From the NCBI RefSeq assembly GCF_024753135.1, contig NZ_JANUGP010000032.1, positions 20,764 to 84,763 of the forward strand: a stretch of 64,000 bases of DNA, in the 5' to 3' direction. Shown one piece after another: positions 15,929 to 24,240 of the stretch. This stretch comes from Streptomyces pyxinicus (GTDB lineage: Bacteria > Actinomycetota > Actinomycetes > Streptomycetales > Streptomycetaceae). Below the pieces are notes generated by a model. It searched no databases. It saw only the letters and a program-made list of their open reading frames with translations, and had not been told where the DNA came from. The position numbers and the translations under genes were made by a program. Every line of letters begins with the position of its first letter. Within the stretch, counting starts at the first letter, position 1.

Positions 15929-16633
15929 ATGGTGTACACCACCCGGTCCGCGCGGCACCGGGCCCTGTTCGTGGGCGCGGTCGCCGTCATGGGCCTGCTG
16001 ACCGCCTGCGGCAACGGCAAGGACGTCCAGAGCGACCCCGTGACGGGCTCCGGTACGGCCGCCCCCGCGACCGACGGCGCCTCCAGTCCGGGGGCCGCCT
16101 CCTCCACCCCGTCCGATGCCGGTTCGGGTTCGGCGCCGGGCGTCTCGTCCTCGGCTCCGGTGGCGACGCGGTCCGGTGACGGCTCGGCCTCGTCCAAGGA
16201 CACGGCCGCCGCGAGTTCGCGCTGCCACACCTCCGAGCTGCGCGCCTCGGTGGGCCGCAACGACCCGGGGGCCGGTCAGGAGAACTTCCCGGTCGTGCTG
16301 ACCAACAAGTCCGGCCGTACCTGCACGCTGCGCGGCTATCCGGGCGCGGCCTTCGTGAACGGCTCGGGCACCCAGCTGGGCGCCGACCCGAAGCGGGGGT
16401 CCGGCGCGCCGGCGACGGTGACGCTCAAGCCGGGGCAGAGCGCGTGGTCCGGGCTGACCTTCTCCAACCCGGAGGTCAGCGGCGCCAAGAAGGCGACGCC
16501 GGCCGCGCTGCTGGTGACCCCGCCGAACGAGCGCGACCATCTGAAGGTGACGTGGTCGGGCGGCCCGGTGCCGGTGTCGGGCAACTCCTCGTCCGTCACG
16601 CTGACCGTGGTCAGCCCCGGCACCGCGCCCTGA
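15929..16633 (+). CDS. DUF4232 lipoprotein
   Basis: 234-aa exported lipoprotein. Signal peptide with lipobox LLTAC (acylated Cys27), a low-complexity Ser/Ala/Gly/Pro linker (about 30-90), then a DUF4232 beta-sandwich domain recognised by RCHTSELRASVG, NFPVVLTNKSGRTCTLRGYPG and VTLTVVSP; its two cysteines probably pair. ATG start with GTGGAG nearby. The function of DUF4232 proteins is unknown; they are abundant on the Streptomyces surface. A terminator follows. Confidence 0.85.
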   Translation: MVYTTRSARHRALFVGAVAVMGLLTACGNGKDVQSDPVTGSGTAAPATDGASSPGAASSTPSDAGSGSAPGVSSSAPVATRSGDGSASSKDTAAASSRCHTSELRASVGRNDPGAGQENFPVVLTNKSGRTCTLRGYPGAAFVNGSGTQLGADPKRGSGAPATVTLKPGQSAWSGLTFSNPEVSGAKKATPAALLVTPPNERDHLKVTWSGGPVPVSGNSSSVTLTVVSPGTAP

Positions 16634-16654
16634 GCGGGCCGAACCCCCTCCCCC

Positions 16655-16690
16655 GAACCCCGCCGTCCGGCTCCCCGGGCGGCGGGGTTC
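16655..16690 (+). terminator. Hairpin terminator after the DUF4232 gene
   Basis: Perfect 11-bp stem (16655-16665 with 16680-16690) and a 14-nt loop, 22 bp past the stop codon. Confidence 0.75.
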
Positions 16691-16831
16691 GTCATGACCG
16701 CGCCACAAATGTCACAGGACGGCAACAGCCACCGGAATCCGCGATCTTTCTCCCCGCCCCCGGCATCGAACCCCCTCGACCGCACGACGAACAGGCCCCG
16801 CCGGGGCCGTGGCGAGGAATTCGGGGAGACG

Positions 16832-18073
16832 ATGAGCGGGATCTCACGCAGGCGGATGCTGACGGCGGGCGCGGCGACGGGCGCTCTGGGCGCGCTGGCC
16901 GCCTGCTCCTCCGGCACCGGGCTCCGGGCCGGCGAACCGGGCCCGGGAACCGCCTCGGGCACCGCGCAGGCCCGCCCGGCGAAGCCGATCGGCGACGGGT
17001 CCACCGCCGACACCGGCCCCCAGCCGCACCAGCCCGAGGCGGTCCGGCTGAAGGCGGGCGAACGGCCCCCGCAGTTCGTGGTGTTCTCCTGGGACGGCGC
17101 GGGCGAACTGAGCAACAAGCTCTTCTCCCGGTTCCGGAAGGTGGCCGCCGGCCACGGCGCCAAGATGACGTTCTTCCTCAGCGGCATCTACACCCTGCCC
17201 GAGTCGAAGAAGCACCTGTACCACCCGCCGCGGCACCCGGTCGGCGCCTCCGACATCGGCTACCTCGCCGACCGGCACATCCACGCCACGCTCCAGCAGG
17301 TGCGCGCCGCCTGGCTGGAGGGCCACGAGATCGGCACCCACTTCAACGGGCACTTCTGCGGGGCGAACGGCGTGCGCAGGTGGTCCCCGGCCGAGTGGCG
17401 CAGCGAGATCGACCAGGCGGTGGACTTCGTCACCCACTGGAAGACCAACACGGGCTTCACCGACCTCGAACCGCTCCCCTTCGACTACCGCAAGGAGCTG
17501 ACCGGCGGCCGTACCCCCTGTCTGGAGGGCCAGCCGAACCTGCTGCCCACGGCCGCCGCGCTCGGCTGGACATACGACGCCAGCTCCCCCGGCGGCCTCC
17601 AGATCTGGCCGGACAAGGTGCGCGGCGGCCGGGTCTGGGACTTCCCGCTCCAGTCCATACCCTTCTCCGGCCACTCCTTCCAGGTGCTGTCGATGGACTA
17701 CAACATGATGTTCAACCAGTCGCACGGCAACCCGCTCGGTGACCGCGCGCAGTACGACGCCTGGCGCGCCCAGGCCCGCGACACCTACCTGGCCGGTTTC
17801 CGCCGCGCCTACGAGTCCAACCGTGCCCCGTTCTTCATCGGCAACCACTTCGAGCGCTGGAACGGCGGTATCTACATGGACGCCGTCGAGGAGGCGATCG
17901 GGAAGATGGCCGACCACGACGACGTGCGCTTCGTGTCCTTCAAGCAGCTCGTGGCCTGGCTGGAGGCGCAGGACGCGGCGGTGCTGCGCAAGTTGCGCAC
18001 GCTCCCGCCCGGGCAGTCCCCGGCGGGCGGCTGGGCGGAGTTCCTGGGCGCGGCGGGTACCCGGACGTCGTAG
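16832..18073 (+). CDS. Tat-exported polysaccharide-deacetylase-like lipoprotein
   Basis: 413 aa. The N-terminus has the twin-arginine motif SRRRMLTAG and the lipobox LAAC (Cys25), so the protein is exported folded and anchored to the membrane. The body resembles NodB-type (CE4) carbohydrate esterases: FVVFSWDGAGE (Asp after the first strand), MTFFLSG, a GHEIGTHFNGH motif matching the metal-binding HxxxH, and a C-terminal GNHFERWNGG segment. The family is large in Streptomyces and its substrate unproved. ATG at 16832 with GGGGAG 4 nt upstream. Confidence 0.82.
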   Translation: MSGISRRRMLTAGAATGALGALAACSSGTGLRAGEPGPGTASGTAQARPAKPIGDGSTADTGPQPHQPEAVRLKAGERPPQFVVFSWDGAGELSNKLFSRFRKVAAGHGAKMTFFLSGIYTLPESKKHLYHPPRHPVGASDIGYLADRHIHATLQQVRAAWLEGHEIGTHFNGHFCGANGVRRWSPAEWRSEIDQAVDFVTHWKTNTGFTDLEPLPFDYRKELTGGRTPCLEGQPNLLPTAAALGWTYDASSPGGLQIWPDKVRGGRVWDFPLQSIPFSGHSFQVLSMDYNMMFNQSHGNPLGDRAQYDAWRAQARDTYLAGFRRAYESNRAPFFIGNHFERWNGGIYMDAVEEAIGKMADHDDVRFVSFKQLVAWLEAQDAAVLRKLRTLPPGQSPAGGWAEFLGAAGTRTS

Positions 18074-18156
18074 GCCGCCGCCCGGGACCCCCCGGTTCCA
18101 CACGGCGTCTGTTTTCATGGGCGGGCACCACGTGATCGCTTCCGGAGGGACCCGCC

Positions 18157-19410
18157 CTGAACACCCCGCTCGCCGAGGCCCTGTCGGCCGTCCTGCTGGC
18201 CGCCGTGCTCGCCTGGGCGGTGGTACGGCCCTTCGGCTGGCCGGAGGCGGCCCTGGCGGTGCCCGCTGCCGGGGTCGTGGTCGCGACCGGGGCGATCTCC
18301 CTCGACCACGCCCGCGCGGAGGCCGAGCGGCTCGGCCCGGTCGTCGGGTTCCTGGCGGCCGTGCTGGTGCTCGCCCACTTCTGCGACGTGGAGGGCCTGT
18401 TCCGGGCCTGCGGGGCCTGGATGGCGCGCTGGGCGGCCGGGCGGCCGGTGCGGCTGCTGACGGCGGTGTTCGCGCTGGCCTCGGCCATCACCGCCGTACT
18501 GAGCCTGGACGCCACGATCGTGCTGCTGACCCCGGTGGTCTTCGCGACGGCCGCGCGCGGCGGTGTCCGGCCGAAGCCGCACGTGTACGCCTGCACGCAC
18601 CTGTCGAACACGGCGTCCCTGCTGCTGCCGGTGTCGAACCTGACGAATCTGCTGGCGTTCGCGGCGAGCGGGCTGAGCTTCACCCGGTTCGCCGGGCTGA
18701 TGGCCCTGCCGTGGCTGGCGGCGATCGGCGTCGAGTACCTGGTGTTCCGGCGGTTCTTCGCCCGGGACCTCGCGGCGGCGGCCCCGGCGGGCCAGGACCC
18801 GGGCGAGGCGCCCCGGCTGCCGCTGTTCGCGCTGGTCACGGTGGGCTGCACGCTGGCCGGGTTCGTGGTGGCGTCGGCGTTCGGCGTTGACCCCGCCTGG
18901 GCGGCCGCCGCGGGCGCGCTGGTGCTGGCCGGGCGGGCGCTGCTGCGGCGGGAGGCGGGCGTGCCGGACGTGGTGCGGGCGGCGGCCCCGGCCTTCCTCG
19001 CGTTCGTGCTGGCCCTCGGCGTGGTGGTGCGGGCGGTGGTCGACAACGGGCTCGCCGGCGCCCTCGCGCATGTCCTGCCCGCCGGCACCGGGCTGCCCGC
19101 GCTGCTCGGGATCGCGGCGCTGGCCGCCGTCCTCGCGAACGTCATCAACAACCTGCCAGCGGTCCTGGTACTGCTTCCGCTGGCCGCGCCGTCCGGTCCG
19201 GGCGCCGTCCTCGCGGTGCTGCTCGGGGTGAACATCGGCCCGAACCTGACCTACGCGGGCTCGCTGGCCACGCTGCTGTGGCGGCGGATCGTGCACCAGC
19301 ACGACCACGGCGTGGACCTCGGGGAGTTCACCCGGCTCGGCCTGCTCGCCGTGCCCTGCTGCCTGGCGGTCGCGGTGGTGGCACTGTGGGGGTCGCTACA
19401 GGTTCTCTGA
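18157..19410 (+). CDS. Ion-transporter-superfamily membrane protein (ArsB/SLC13-like), probable CTG start
   Basis: 417-aa integral membrane protein with about 10-12 helices. Two inverted halves each carry a polar re-entrant segment (SLDATIVLLTPVV with SNTASLLLPVSNLTN, and ANVINNLPAVLVLLPLA with GVNIGPNLTYAGSLA), the hallmark of ArsB/NhaD/SLC13 carriers. Substrate unknown, an anion such as arsenite or a carboxylate being typical. The usual first start, GTG at 18205, would cut into helix 1 and lacks a ribosome site, whereas CTG at 18157 sits 7 nt after GGAGGG and restores the helix (reads LNTPLAEALSAVLL). Confidence 0.82.
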   Translation: MNTPLAEALSAVLLAAVLAWAVVRPFGWPEAALAVPAAGVVVATGAISLDHARAEAERLGPVVGFLAAVLVLAHFCDVEGLFRACGAWMARWAAGRPVRLLTAVFALASAITAVLSLDATIVLLTPVVFATAARGGVRPKPHVYACTHLSNTASLLLPVSNLTNLLAFAASGLSFTRFAGLMALPWLAAIGVEYLVFRRFFARDLAAAAPAGQDPGEAPRLPLFALVTVGCTLAGFVVASAFGVDPAWAAAAGALVLAGRALLRREAGVPDVVRAAAPAFLAFVLALGVVVRAVVDNGLAGALAHVLPAGTGLPALLGIAALAAVLANVINNLPAVLVLLPLAAPSGPGAVLAVLLGVNIGPNLTYAGSLATLLWRRIVHQHDHGVDLGEFTRLGLLAVPCCLAVAVVALWGSLQVL

Positions 19411-19441
19411 CGGAGGGTCGCGGACCCGGGAAGGCGGCCGG

Positions 19442-19930
19442 ATGCGGGTGATCGCCTGGCTCGTGGAGGGCACCTGGCCGGCCTGCGTGGACGCCGTGCG
19501 CACCCATGCCCCGGCGCCGGCCGAGGTGGTGCTGCTGCACGTCAGCGGGCCCGAGGCGGCCGGTCTCGCGCACGGCGCGTTCGCGGGGCTGCTGGGGCGC
19601 GGGCATCCGGAGCGCGATCCCGGCGCCCTGCTGGAGACGCTCGGCGGGAGTTCCGCGGCCGGGCTGCTCGACGCCGCCGCCGAGCGGCTGGGGCGGCCCT
19701 GTGTCCGCGAGGAGCGGTCGGGAAGGGTCGAGCGGCAGGTGGTGGCCGCCGCGGACGGCGCCGATCTGCTGGTGCTGGCCCGGGACGGGGACCGCTCCCG
19801 GCTGGGGCCGCGCAGCCTGGGGCCGGCCGCGCGGTTCGCCGTGGACCACGCGCCGTGCCCGGTGCTGCTGGTGTGGCCGGAACCGGCGCCGGACCTGGCG
19901 ACCCTGCCTCCCCCGCCGCCCCGCCCGTGA
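19442..19930 (+). CDS. Universal-stress-protein-like protein
   Basis: 162-aa Usp-fold protein. The end, LLVLARDGDRSRLGPRSLGPAARFAVDHAPCPVLLVWP, matches the ATP-loop region of UspA proteins (G-x-R/S-x-L-G-P), though the Gly-x2-Gly-x9-Gly pattern is loose. The N-terminal strand MRVIAWLVEGTW is atypical and acidic Asp of the usual motif is missing. It follows the transporter by 31 bp and is probably in the same transcript, perhaps as a cytoplasmic regulator of it. Converges with the ricin-domain gene, with 1 bp between stop codons. Confidence 0.75.
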   Translation: MRVIAWLVEGTWPACVDAVRTHAPAPAEVVLLHVSGPEAAGLAHGAFAGLLGRGHPERDPGALLETLGGSSAAGLLDAAAERLGRPCVREERSGRVERQVVAAADGADLLVLARDGDRSRLGPRSLGPAARFAVDHAPCPVLLVWPEPAPDLATLPPPPPRP

Positions 19931-19931
19931 G

Positions 19932-21509
19932 TCAGTGCCGCCGGGGTGTGGCGGCGCTGTCGCTGCCCCAGTTGACGTTCCGCATGTCCAGGTCCACCTT
20001 CACGGCGTCGATGCTCCAGCGCTGGGCGGAACCGGTGGCGCGGATCTTGGTCACGAGGGCGCCGGAGCCGTCGGTGGCGGCCGGGGTGAGAGCCAGCTTC
20101 GGGTCGAGGCGTGGGACCAGGGCGCCCCGGGAGGTGAGGTCGTAGCGGAGGGCGCGGGCGGCCGTGCCGGTGGCGGTGCAGGACGCCAGGCGGACCGAGT
20201 AGCCGAGACGGGAGTCCAGGCACAGGCCGGGGTCCGCGGCGTTGCGCAGCAGCCCGTCGGTCTCGTACGTCCACTGCTGCCCGGGCGTCGTCGAGCAGGC
20301 GGTCAGCACTGTCTCGGCGCCCGTGACGACGCGCTTGCCGGTGATGCCGACGCACAGTCCGGAGGCCAGGTTGCGCAGTCGGCCGTGCGGGGTGCCCCGG
20401 GGACCGTGGCCGGCCCCGGCCCAGGTCGGTGACGGGCTCGGCGCGGCCGGTGAACCGCCCGGTGCCGGGGTGGCGGTGCCGGCGGGGGCGGGTGCCCGGT
20501 CGGAGCCGAGCACCGACCACAGCACCAGGGGCAGGGCGACCAGGCCGCAGACGGTGACGGCGGCCAGCGCGAGGTGCCGGCGCCGGGCGCGGCGGGCGAC
20601 GCGCAGCGCGTAGCGGGGGGAGAGCGCGGCGGCCGGGCCGCGGCCGGGCGGGGGCGTGGCGAACGGCTCGCCCGCCCCCGGCATCACCGCGGATGGCGCC
20701 GGGACCGGCTCCGCCGGCGCGTCGGCGCGGCTCGTCCGGGACTCGACATAGGCGCGGGCGCCCCAGCCGAGCACCGTCTCGGCCAGGGCCGGGCCGAGAC
20801 CCGTGGCGAACTCGGCGAGTTGGCCGGCGGTACGGCCGCAGTGCGCGCAGCGCGACAGATGGGCGCGCAGGTCCGGGTCGACGTCCACGCCGCCGCGCCG
20901 GTACGTCACGTCCAGCAGGCGCAGATAGCGCCGGCACTCGGTCTCGGGGGCGAGTTCGCGGTGCACCTGGAGGCATTCCTCGCGCAGCCGCTCGCGGGCC
21001 CGGCGCAGTTCGAGGCGGACGTCCTCCTCGTTCCGGCCGAGCAGCACGGCCGGGACCGACAGCGGGTCGGCCTCGACCTCGGTGTGCCACAGGACCGCGC
21101 GGGCGGCTCCGGGCACCTGCTGGAACGCCCGGGAGAGCAGCCGGCGGCCGGGGGACGGCCGCAGCAGGGCGGCGGCGCGCTCACCGGACCGCAGGGCCGG
21201 GTGGAGGAGGCCCCGGCGGTCGTCGTTGTCCCATTCGGCGGCGATCCGGCGGACGGTGACCAGCACCTCGGGGCGCCAGGCGGCGCTCGGGCCGCTGTGC
21301 CGCAGGGACTCGCCGAAGAGCCGGGTGAAGGCGGCCGTGGTGAGCATGCCGGCGGCGCGCGGGGCGCCGGTGCACAGCCGGGCATAGGTGAAAGCGGCCT
21401 CCCAGTGCCGGTCGAGGAGTTCACCCACCGGATGGAGTGCGGGCGCCGTGCCCGTCCACTTCTTCAGTTCGGCGCCGAGCCTTTCGTCCGAGGGGCCTGC
21501 CTCATTCAC
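19932..21509 (-). CDS. Sigma-like / zinc-finger / membrane / ricin-B-lectin fusion protein
   Basis: 525 aa. The N-terminal half (about 1-190) looks like a sigma-70 region 2/4-type helical domain (AGMLTTAAFTRLFGESLR, RLELRRARERLREECLQ). Next is an anti-sigma-like zinc motif HLSRCAHCGRTAGQL near 225, a proline-rich linker, one membrane helix (HLALAAVTVCGLVALPLVLW), a second Pro/Ala/Gly linker and an extracellular ricin-type lectin domain with GLCVGI, GQQWTYE and GLCLDSR repeats. This puts DNA/sigma-like, anti-sigma-like and sugar-binding parts in one chain across the membrane. GTG start at 21509 with GGAGGA 8 nt upstream. Confidence 0.75.
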   Translation of the reverse strand: MNEAGPSDERLGAELKKWTGTAPALHPVGELLDRHWEAAFTYARLCTGAPRAAGMLTTAAFTRLFGESLRHSGPSAAWRPEVLVTVRRIAAEWDNDDRRGLLHPALRSGERAAALLRPSPGRRLLSRAFQQVPGAARAVLWHTEVEADPLSVPAVLLGRNEEDVRLELRRARERLREECLQVHRELAPETECRRYLRLLDVTYRRGGVDVDPDLRAHLSRCAHCGRTAGQLAEFATGLGPALAETVLGWGARAYVESRTSRADAPAEPVPAPSAVMPGAGEPFATPPPGRGPAAALSPRYALRVARRARRRHLALAAVTVCGLVALPLVLWSVLGSDRAPAPAGTATPAPGGSPAAPSPSPTWAGAGHGPRGTPHGRLRNLASGLCVGITGKRVVTGAETVLTACSTTPGQQWTYETDGLLRNAADPGLCLDSRLGYSVRLASCTATGTAARALRYDLTSRGALVPRLDPKLALTPAATDGSGALVTKIRATGSAQRWSIDAVKVDLDMRNVNWGSDSAATPRRH

Positions 21510-21637
21510 GGCCGCATTCCTCCAGTCCCGGAATTGAAATTGCGACTGCGCGCCGACAGTGCACACCTTTGCACAGGCCGGCGCGCCGGAACAAGAGTTC
21601 CCGCATTTACCAGCAATTCCTGTCAGGGGCCGCCGTA

Positions 21638-21652
21638 TTGACGAATTGTCAA
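21638..21652. promoter_or_regulatory. Palindrome ttgacgaattgtcaa upstream of the ricin-domain gene
   Basis: 5-bp perfect arms around an A/T-rich centre, in a locally AT-rich 186-bp region between the ricin-fusion start and the aldo-keto reductase stop. It lies about 130 bp before the fusion-gene start, which suits a promoter or operator. Confidence 0.35.
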
Positions 21653-21695
21653 GGAATCCCTTTTCTTCTTGACCGCACTGTCCGGCCGGGCCGGG

Positions 21696-22664
21696 TCAGT
21701 GGCCGCTGATCTCGCGCGGGGTGTAGGGCTGCCGGAGCTCCTCGATCTCCTTGTCGCTCAGCTCCAGTTCGACGGCGGCCACCGCGTCCTCGATGTGCCG
21801 CGGCTTGGCGGCGCCGATGATCGGCGCGGTCACCGCGTCCTGGTGCAGCAGCCAGGCGAGGGCCACCTGGGCGCGGGACACGCCGCGCTCCTCCGCGATC
21901 CGGGTGACCGCCTCGACGATGGCCCGGTCGCCCTCCTGGTACAGCTTGCTGCCGAACTCGTCGGTGGTGCTGCGGCCGGTGACCGTGCCCCAGTCCCGGG
22001 TCAGCCGGCCGCGGGCCAGCGGGCTCCAGGGCAGCACGCCGACGCCCTGGTCCACGCAGAGCGGCAGCATCTCCCGCTCCTCCTCGCGGTAGAGCAGGTT
22101 GTAGTGGTTCTGCATGGACACGAACTTGGTCCAGCCGTGCCGCTCGGCGGTGTACTGGGCCTTGGAGAACTCCCAGGCGTACATCGAACTGGCCCCGATG
22201 TAGCGGGCCTTGCCCGCCTTGACCACGTCGTGCAGCGCCTCCATCGTCTCCTCGACGGGCGTCTCGTGGTCGTAGCGGTGGATCTGGTAGAGGTCGACGT
22301 AGTCGGTGCCGAGCCGGCGCAGGCTGTGGTCGATCTCGGTCATGATCGCCTTGCGGGACAGCCCGCCGCCGTTGGGTCCCGGCCGCATCCGGCTGCACAC
22401 CTTGGTGGCGAGCACGATCTCGTCGCGGTCGGCGTACTCGCCGAGGGCCCTGCCGACGATCTCCTCGCTGGTGCCGTCGGAGTAGACGTTGGCGGTGTCG
22501 AAGAAGGTGATGCCCGCCTCCAGCGCCTGCCGGATCAGCGGGCGGGAGGCCTCCTCGTCGAGGGTCCACTCGTGCGTGCCGCGGTCCGGCAGCCCGTAGG
22601 TCATGCAGCCCAGGGAGATCCGCGAGACGTCCAGACCGGTCGAACCGAGCTTCACGTACTGCAT
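21696..22664 (-). CDS. Aldo/keto reductase
   Basis: 322-aa NADPH-dependent (beta/alpha)8 oxidoreductase. LGSTGLDVSRISLGCMTYG is the AKR start; catalytic residues are Asp-Tyr in FDTANVYSDG, Lys in ATKVCS and His in YQIHRYD; NADPH phosphate binding is by the C-terminal GAAKPRHIEDAV. Closest in pattern to AKR11/AKR12 (YajO/Tas-like) enzymes. ATG at 22664 with GGAG upstream; the longer frame extends through non-coding DNA. Monocistronic, divergent from the GH114-like gene. Confidence 0.9.
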   Translation of the reverse strand: MQYVKLGSTGLDVSRISLGCMTYGLPDRGTHEWTLDEEASRPLIRQALEAGITFFDTANVYSDGTSEEIVGRALGEYADRDEIVLATKVCSRMRPGPNGGGLSRKAIMTEIDHSLRRLGTDYVDLYQIHRYDHETPVEETMEALHDVVKAGKARYIGASSMYAWEFSKAQYTAERHGWTKFVSMQNHYNLLYREEEREMLPLCVDQGVGVLPWSPLARGRLTRDWGTVTGRSTTDEFGSKLYQEGDRAIVEAVTRIAEERGVSRAQVALAWLLHQDAVTAPIIGAAKPRHIEDAVAAVELELSDKEIEELRQPYTPREISGH

Positions 22665-22797
22665 CGTTGCTGCTCCTGCCTTCGTCACGATGGTCGGCTC
22701 CGAGCCTACGGCGTGACCGGGGACCGACTTGACGATCAGCGCGGGCGGGCGATTTGATCCTGAGTTGTGTCGCGCCGCCCGGCGTGCGCAGGACGGA

Positions 22798-23673
22798 GTG
22801 GACTTGCCCGCCAAGGGTGTCTTCCGTGCCGGGGGGTCCGTCCGGGCCCTCGGCGCGATGTCAGCGGCCCTGATCGTCGCCGTGTCGGTACTGACCGGCT
22901 GCGGTTCCCCGGACGACGCGAAGGACGGTGCGCGCGGGTCCACCGCGGCGGCGACGCCGGACGCGGTGCGGCTGCCGCCGCGCCACGCGGGGTTCGACTA
23001 CCAGATCGGCGGCGCCTATCCGCCGCCCAAGGGCGTGCGCATCGTCAGCCGCGACCGCTCCGACTCCCCCGCGCGGGGGCTGTACAACATCTGCTACGTC
23101 AACGCCTTTCAGGCCCAGCCCGCCGAACGCTCCTCGTGGCCTGCCGACCTGTTGCTGCGCGACGGCGACGGCGAGGTCGTCATCGACGAGGACTGGAACG
23201 AGCCGCTGCTCGACATCGGCACCGCGGCCAAGCGGGAGCGGATCGCGCGCCGGGTCGACGGCTGGATCGACGGCTGCGCGAAGAAGGGCTTCGACGCGGT
23301 CGAGCCGGACAACTACGACAGCTACACCCGCTCCCACCACCTGCTCGACGCCGAGGACGCGGTCGCCTTCATGGCCCTGCTCTCCCGGCACGCGCACGCC
23401 CGGCACCTGGCCATCGCGCAGAAGAACACCGCCGAACTGGCCGGGCGGCGGGCCCGCGCCGGGCTCGACTTCGCGGTGGCGGAGGAGTGCGGGCAGTACG
23501 ACGAGTGCGGGGTGTACGCGAAGGCGTTCGCCGACCGCGTGGTGGACATCGAGTACACCGACACCGGCCTGCGCTCGGCCCTCGCCCACTGGGGCGACCG
23601 CCTGAGCATCGTCCGCCGTGACCGCGACGTCTCGACCCCGGGCAGCTCGGCGTACGTGCGACGGGCACACTAG
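22798..23673 (+). CDS. Endo-alpha-1,4-polygalactosaminidase-like (GH114) lipoprotein
   Basis: About 291 aa. A short basic N-region, a hydrophobic core and lipobox VLTGC give a lipoprotein signal. The mature part has a TIM-barrel glycosidase pattern of the GH114 family: YNICYVNAFQAQ, IDEDWNEPLLDI, GFDAVEPDNYDSYTR (Asp/Glu in the catalytic strand), LAIAQKNTAEL, FAVAEECGQYDEC. It would cut galactosaminogalactan-type polymers, probably at the cell surface. Start is uncertain: GTG 22798 or TTG 22804 (better spaced from GGAG); ATG 22858 would remove the positive n-region. Confidence 0.8.
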   Translation: MDLPAKGVFRAGGSVRALGAMSAALIVAVSVLTGCGSPDDAKDGARGSTAAATPDAVRLPPRHAGFDYQIGGAYPPPKGVRIVSRDRSDSPARGLYNICYVNAFQAQPAERSSWPADLLLRDGDGEVVIDEDWNEPLLDIGTAAKRERIARRVDGWIDGCAKKGFDAVEPDNYDSYTRSHHLLDAEDAVAFMALLSRHAHARHLAIAQKNTAELAGRRARAGLDFAVAEECGQYDECGVYAKAFADRVVDIEYTDTGLRSALAHWGDRLSIVRRDRDVSTPGSSAYVRRAH

Positions 23674-23900
23674 GCGCGCCCCACCAAGTCCAGGCCGCGT
23701 GTCCAGCCGAACTCCGGGCGCCGTCCGTCCGGCCCGGGGGCGCCGGTGTACGGGGCGCCGAAACAGGGTGCCGACGGCACGGGCCGTCCGGTCCGCGCGG
23801 CGACGCCCTCGACGTCGAAGAACCCGCCCCTCGCGACCGGAGTGGCGATCACCCCCACCTCCCAGCCGCGTTCTTGGGCGGCGACGACCAACTCGGGCAC
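23670..23900 (-). pseudogene. Fragment of a PPC-decarboxylase-like flavoprotein gene
   Basis: The segment LVVAAQERGWEVGVIATP...DVEGVAARTGRPVPSA matches the second strand/helix of the flavoprotein (phosphopantothenoylcysteine decarboxylase-like) family common in Streptomyces. The first strand that should precede it and about 100 residues after it are absent; the frame instead runs into an unrelated Gly/Pro-rich tail ending opposite the GH114 stop. No ribosome site precedes the GTG. I read it as a deletion relic, although an expressed 76-aa protein cannot be excluded. Confidence 0.5.
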
Positions 23901-24012
23901 CCTACCGATCCGGTCGGTACGGTCCCACAGCCCGACAACCCCGGCACCGCTCGCCCCGGCCGGACCGGACCCGTGTGCCTCGAAGCCGGGCCCGAGACCG
24001 AGCGGCCGGATG

Positions 24013-24228
24013 TCAGCCCGGGGCGTCCGTCACGGCCGGTTCCGTGAGCGTGATGGCGCCGACCGGGCAGGCCCGGGCCGCCTCGCGGACCATCGGGTCG
24101 CCGGCGCCGTCCTCGCGGCCCGGGAGGAGGGCGCTGTAGCCGTCGTCGTCCTGGGTGAAGACCTTCGGCGCGGTCAGCGCGCACTGGCCGGCGCCGATGC
24201 AGGTGTCCCTGTCGATCTCGATGTGCAT
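24013..24228 (-). CDS. 3Fe-4S ferredoxin, redox partner of the P450
   Basis: 71-aa ferredoxin. CIGAGQC and the distal ACPVGAI motif give three cysteine ligands; the second position of the first CxxCxxC is Ala, so a 3Fe-4S cluster is expected, as in SoyB/SuaB-type ferredoxins. It starts 12 bp after the stop of the CYP105-type P450 and surely passes electrons to it. ATG with GAGG-like sequence overlapping the P450 stop region. Confidence 0.92.
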   Translation of the reverse strand: MHIEIDRDTCIGAGQCALTAPKVFTQDDDGYSALLPGREDGAGDPMVREAARACPVGAITLTEPAVTDAPG

Positions 24229-24240
24229 GAGCTGAGCCTC

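Noticed and set aside
19328..19849. Minus-strand frame opposite the Usp gene
   Set aside because: Shadow frame; the plus-strand Usp gene has codon bias, family motifs and a start.
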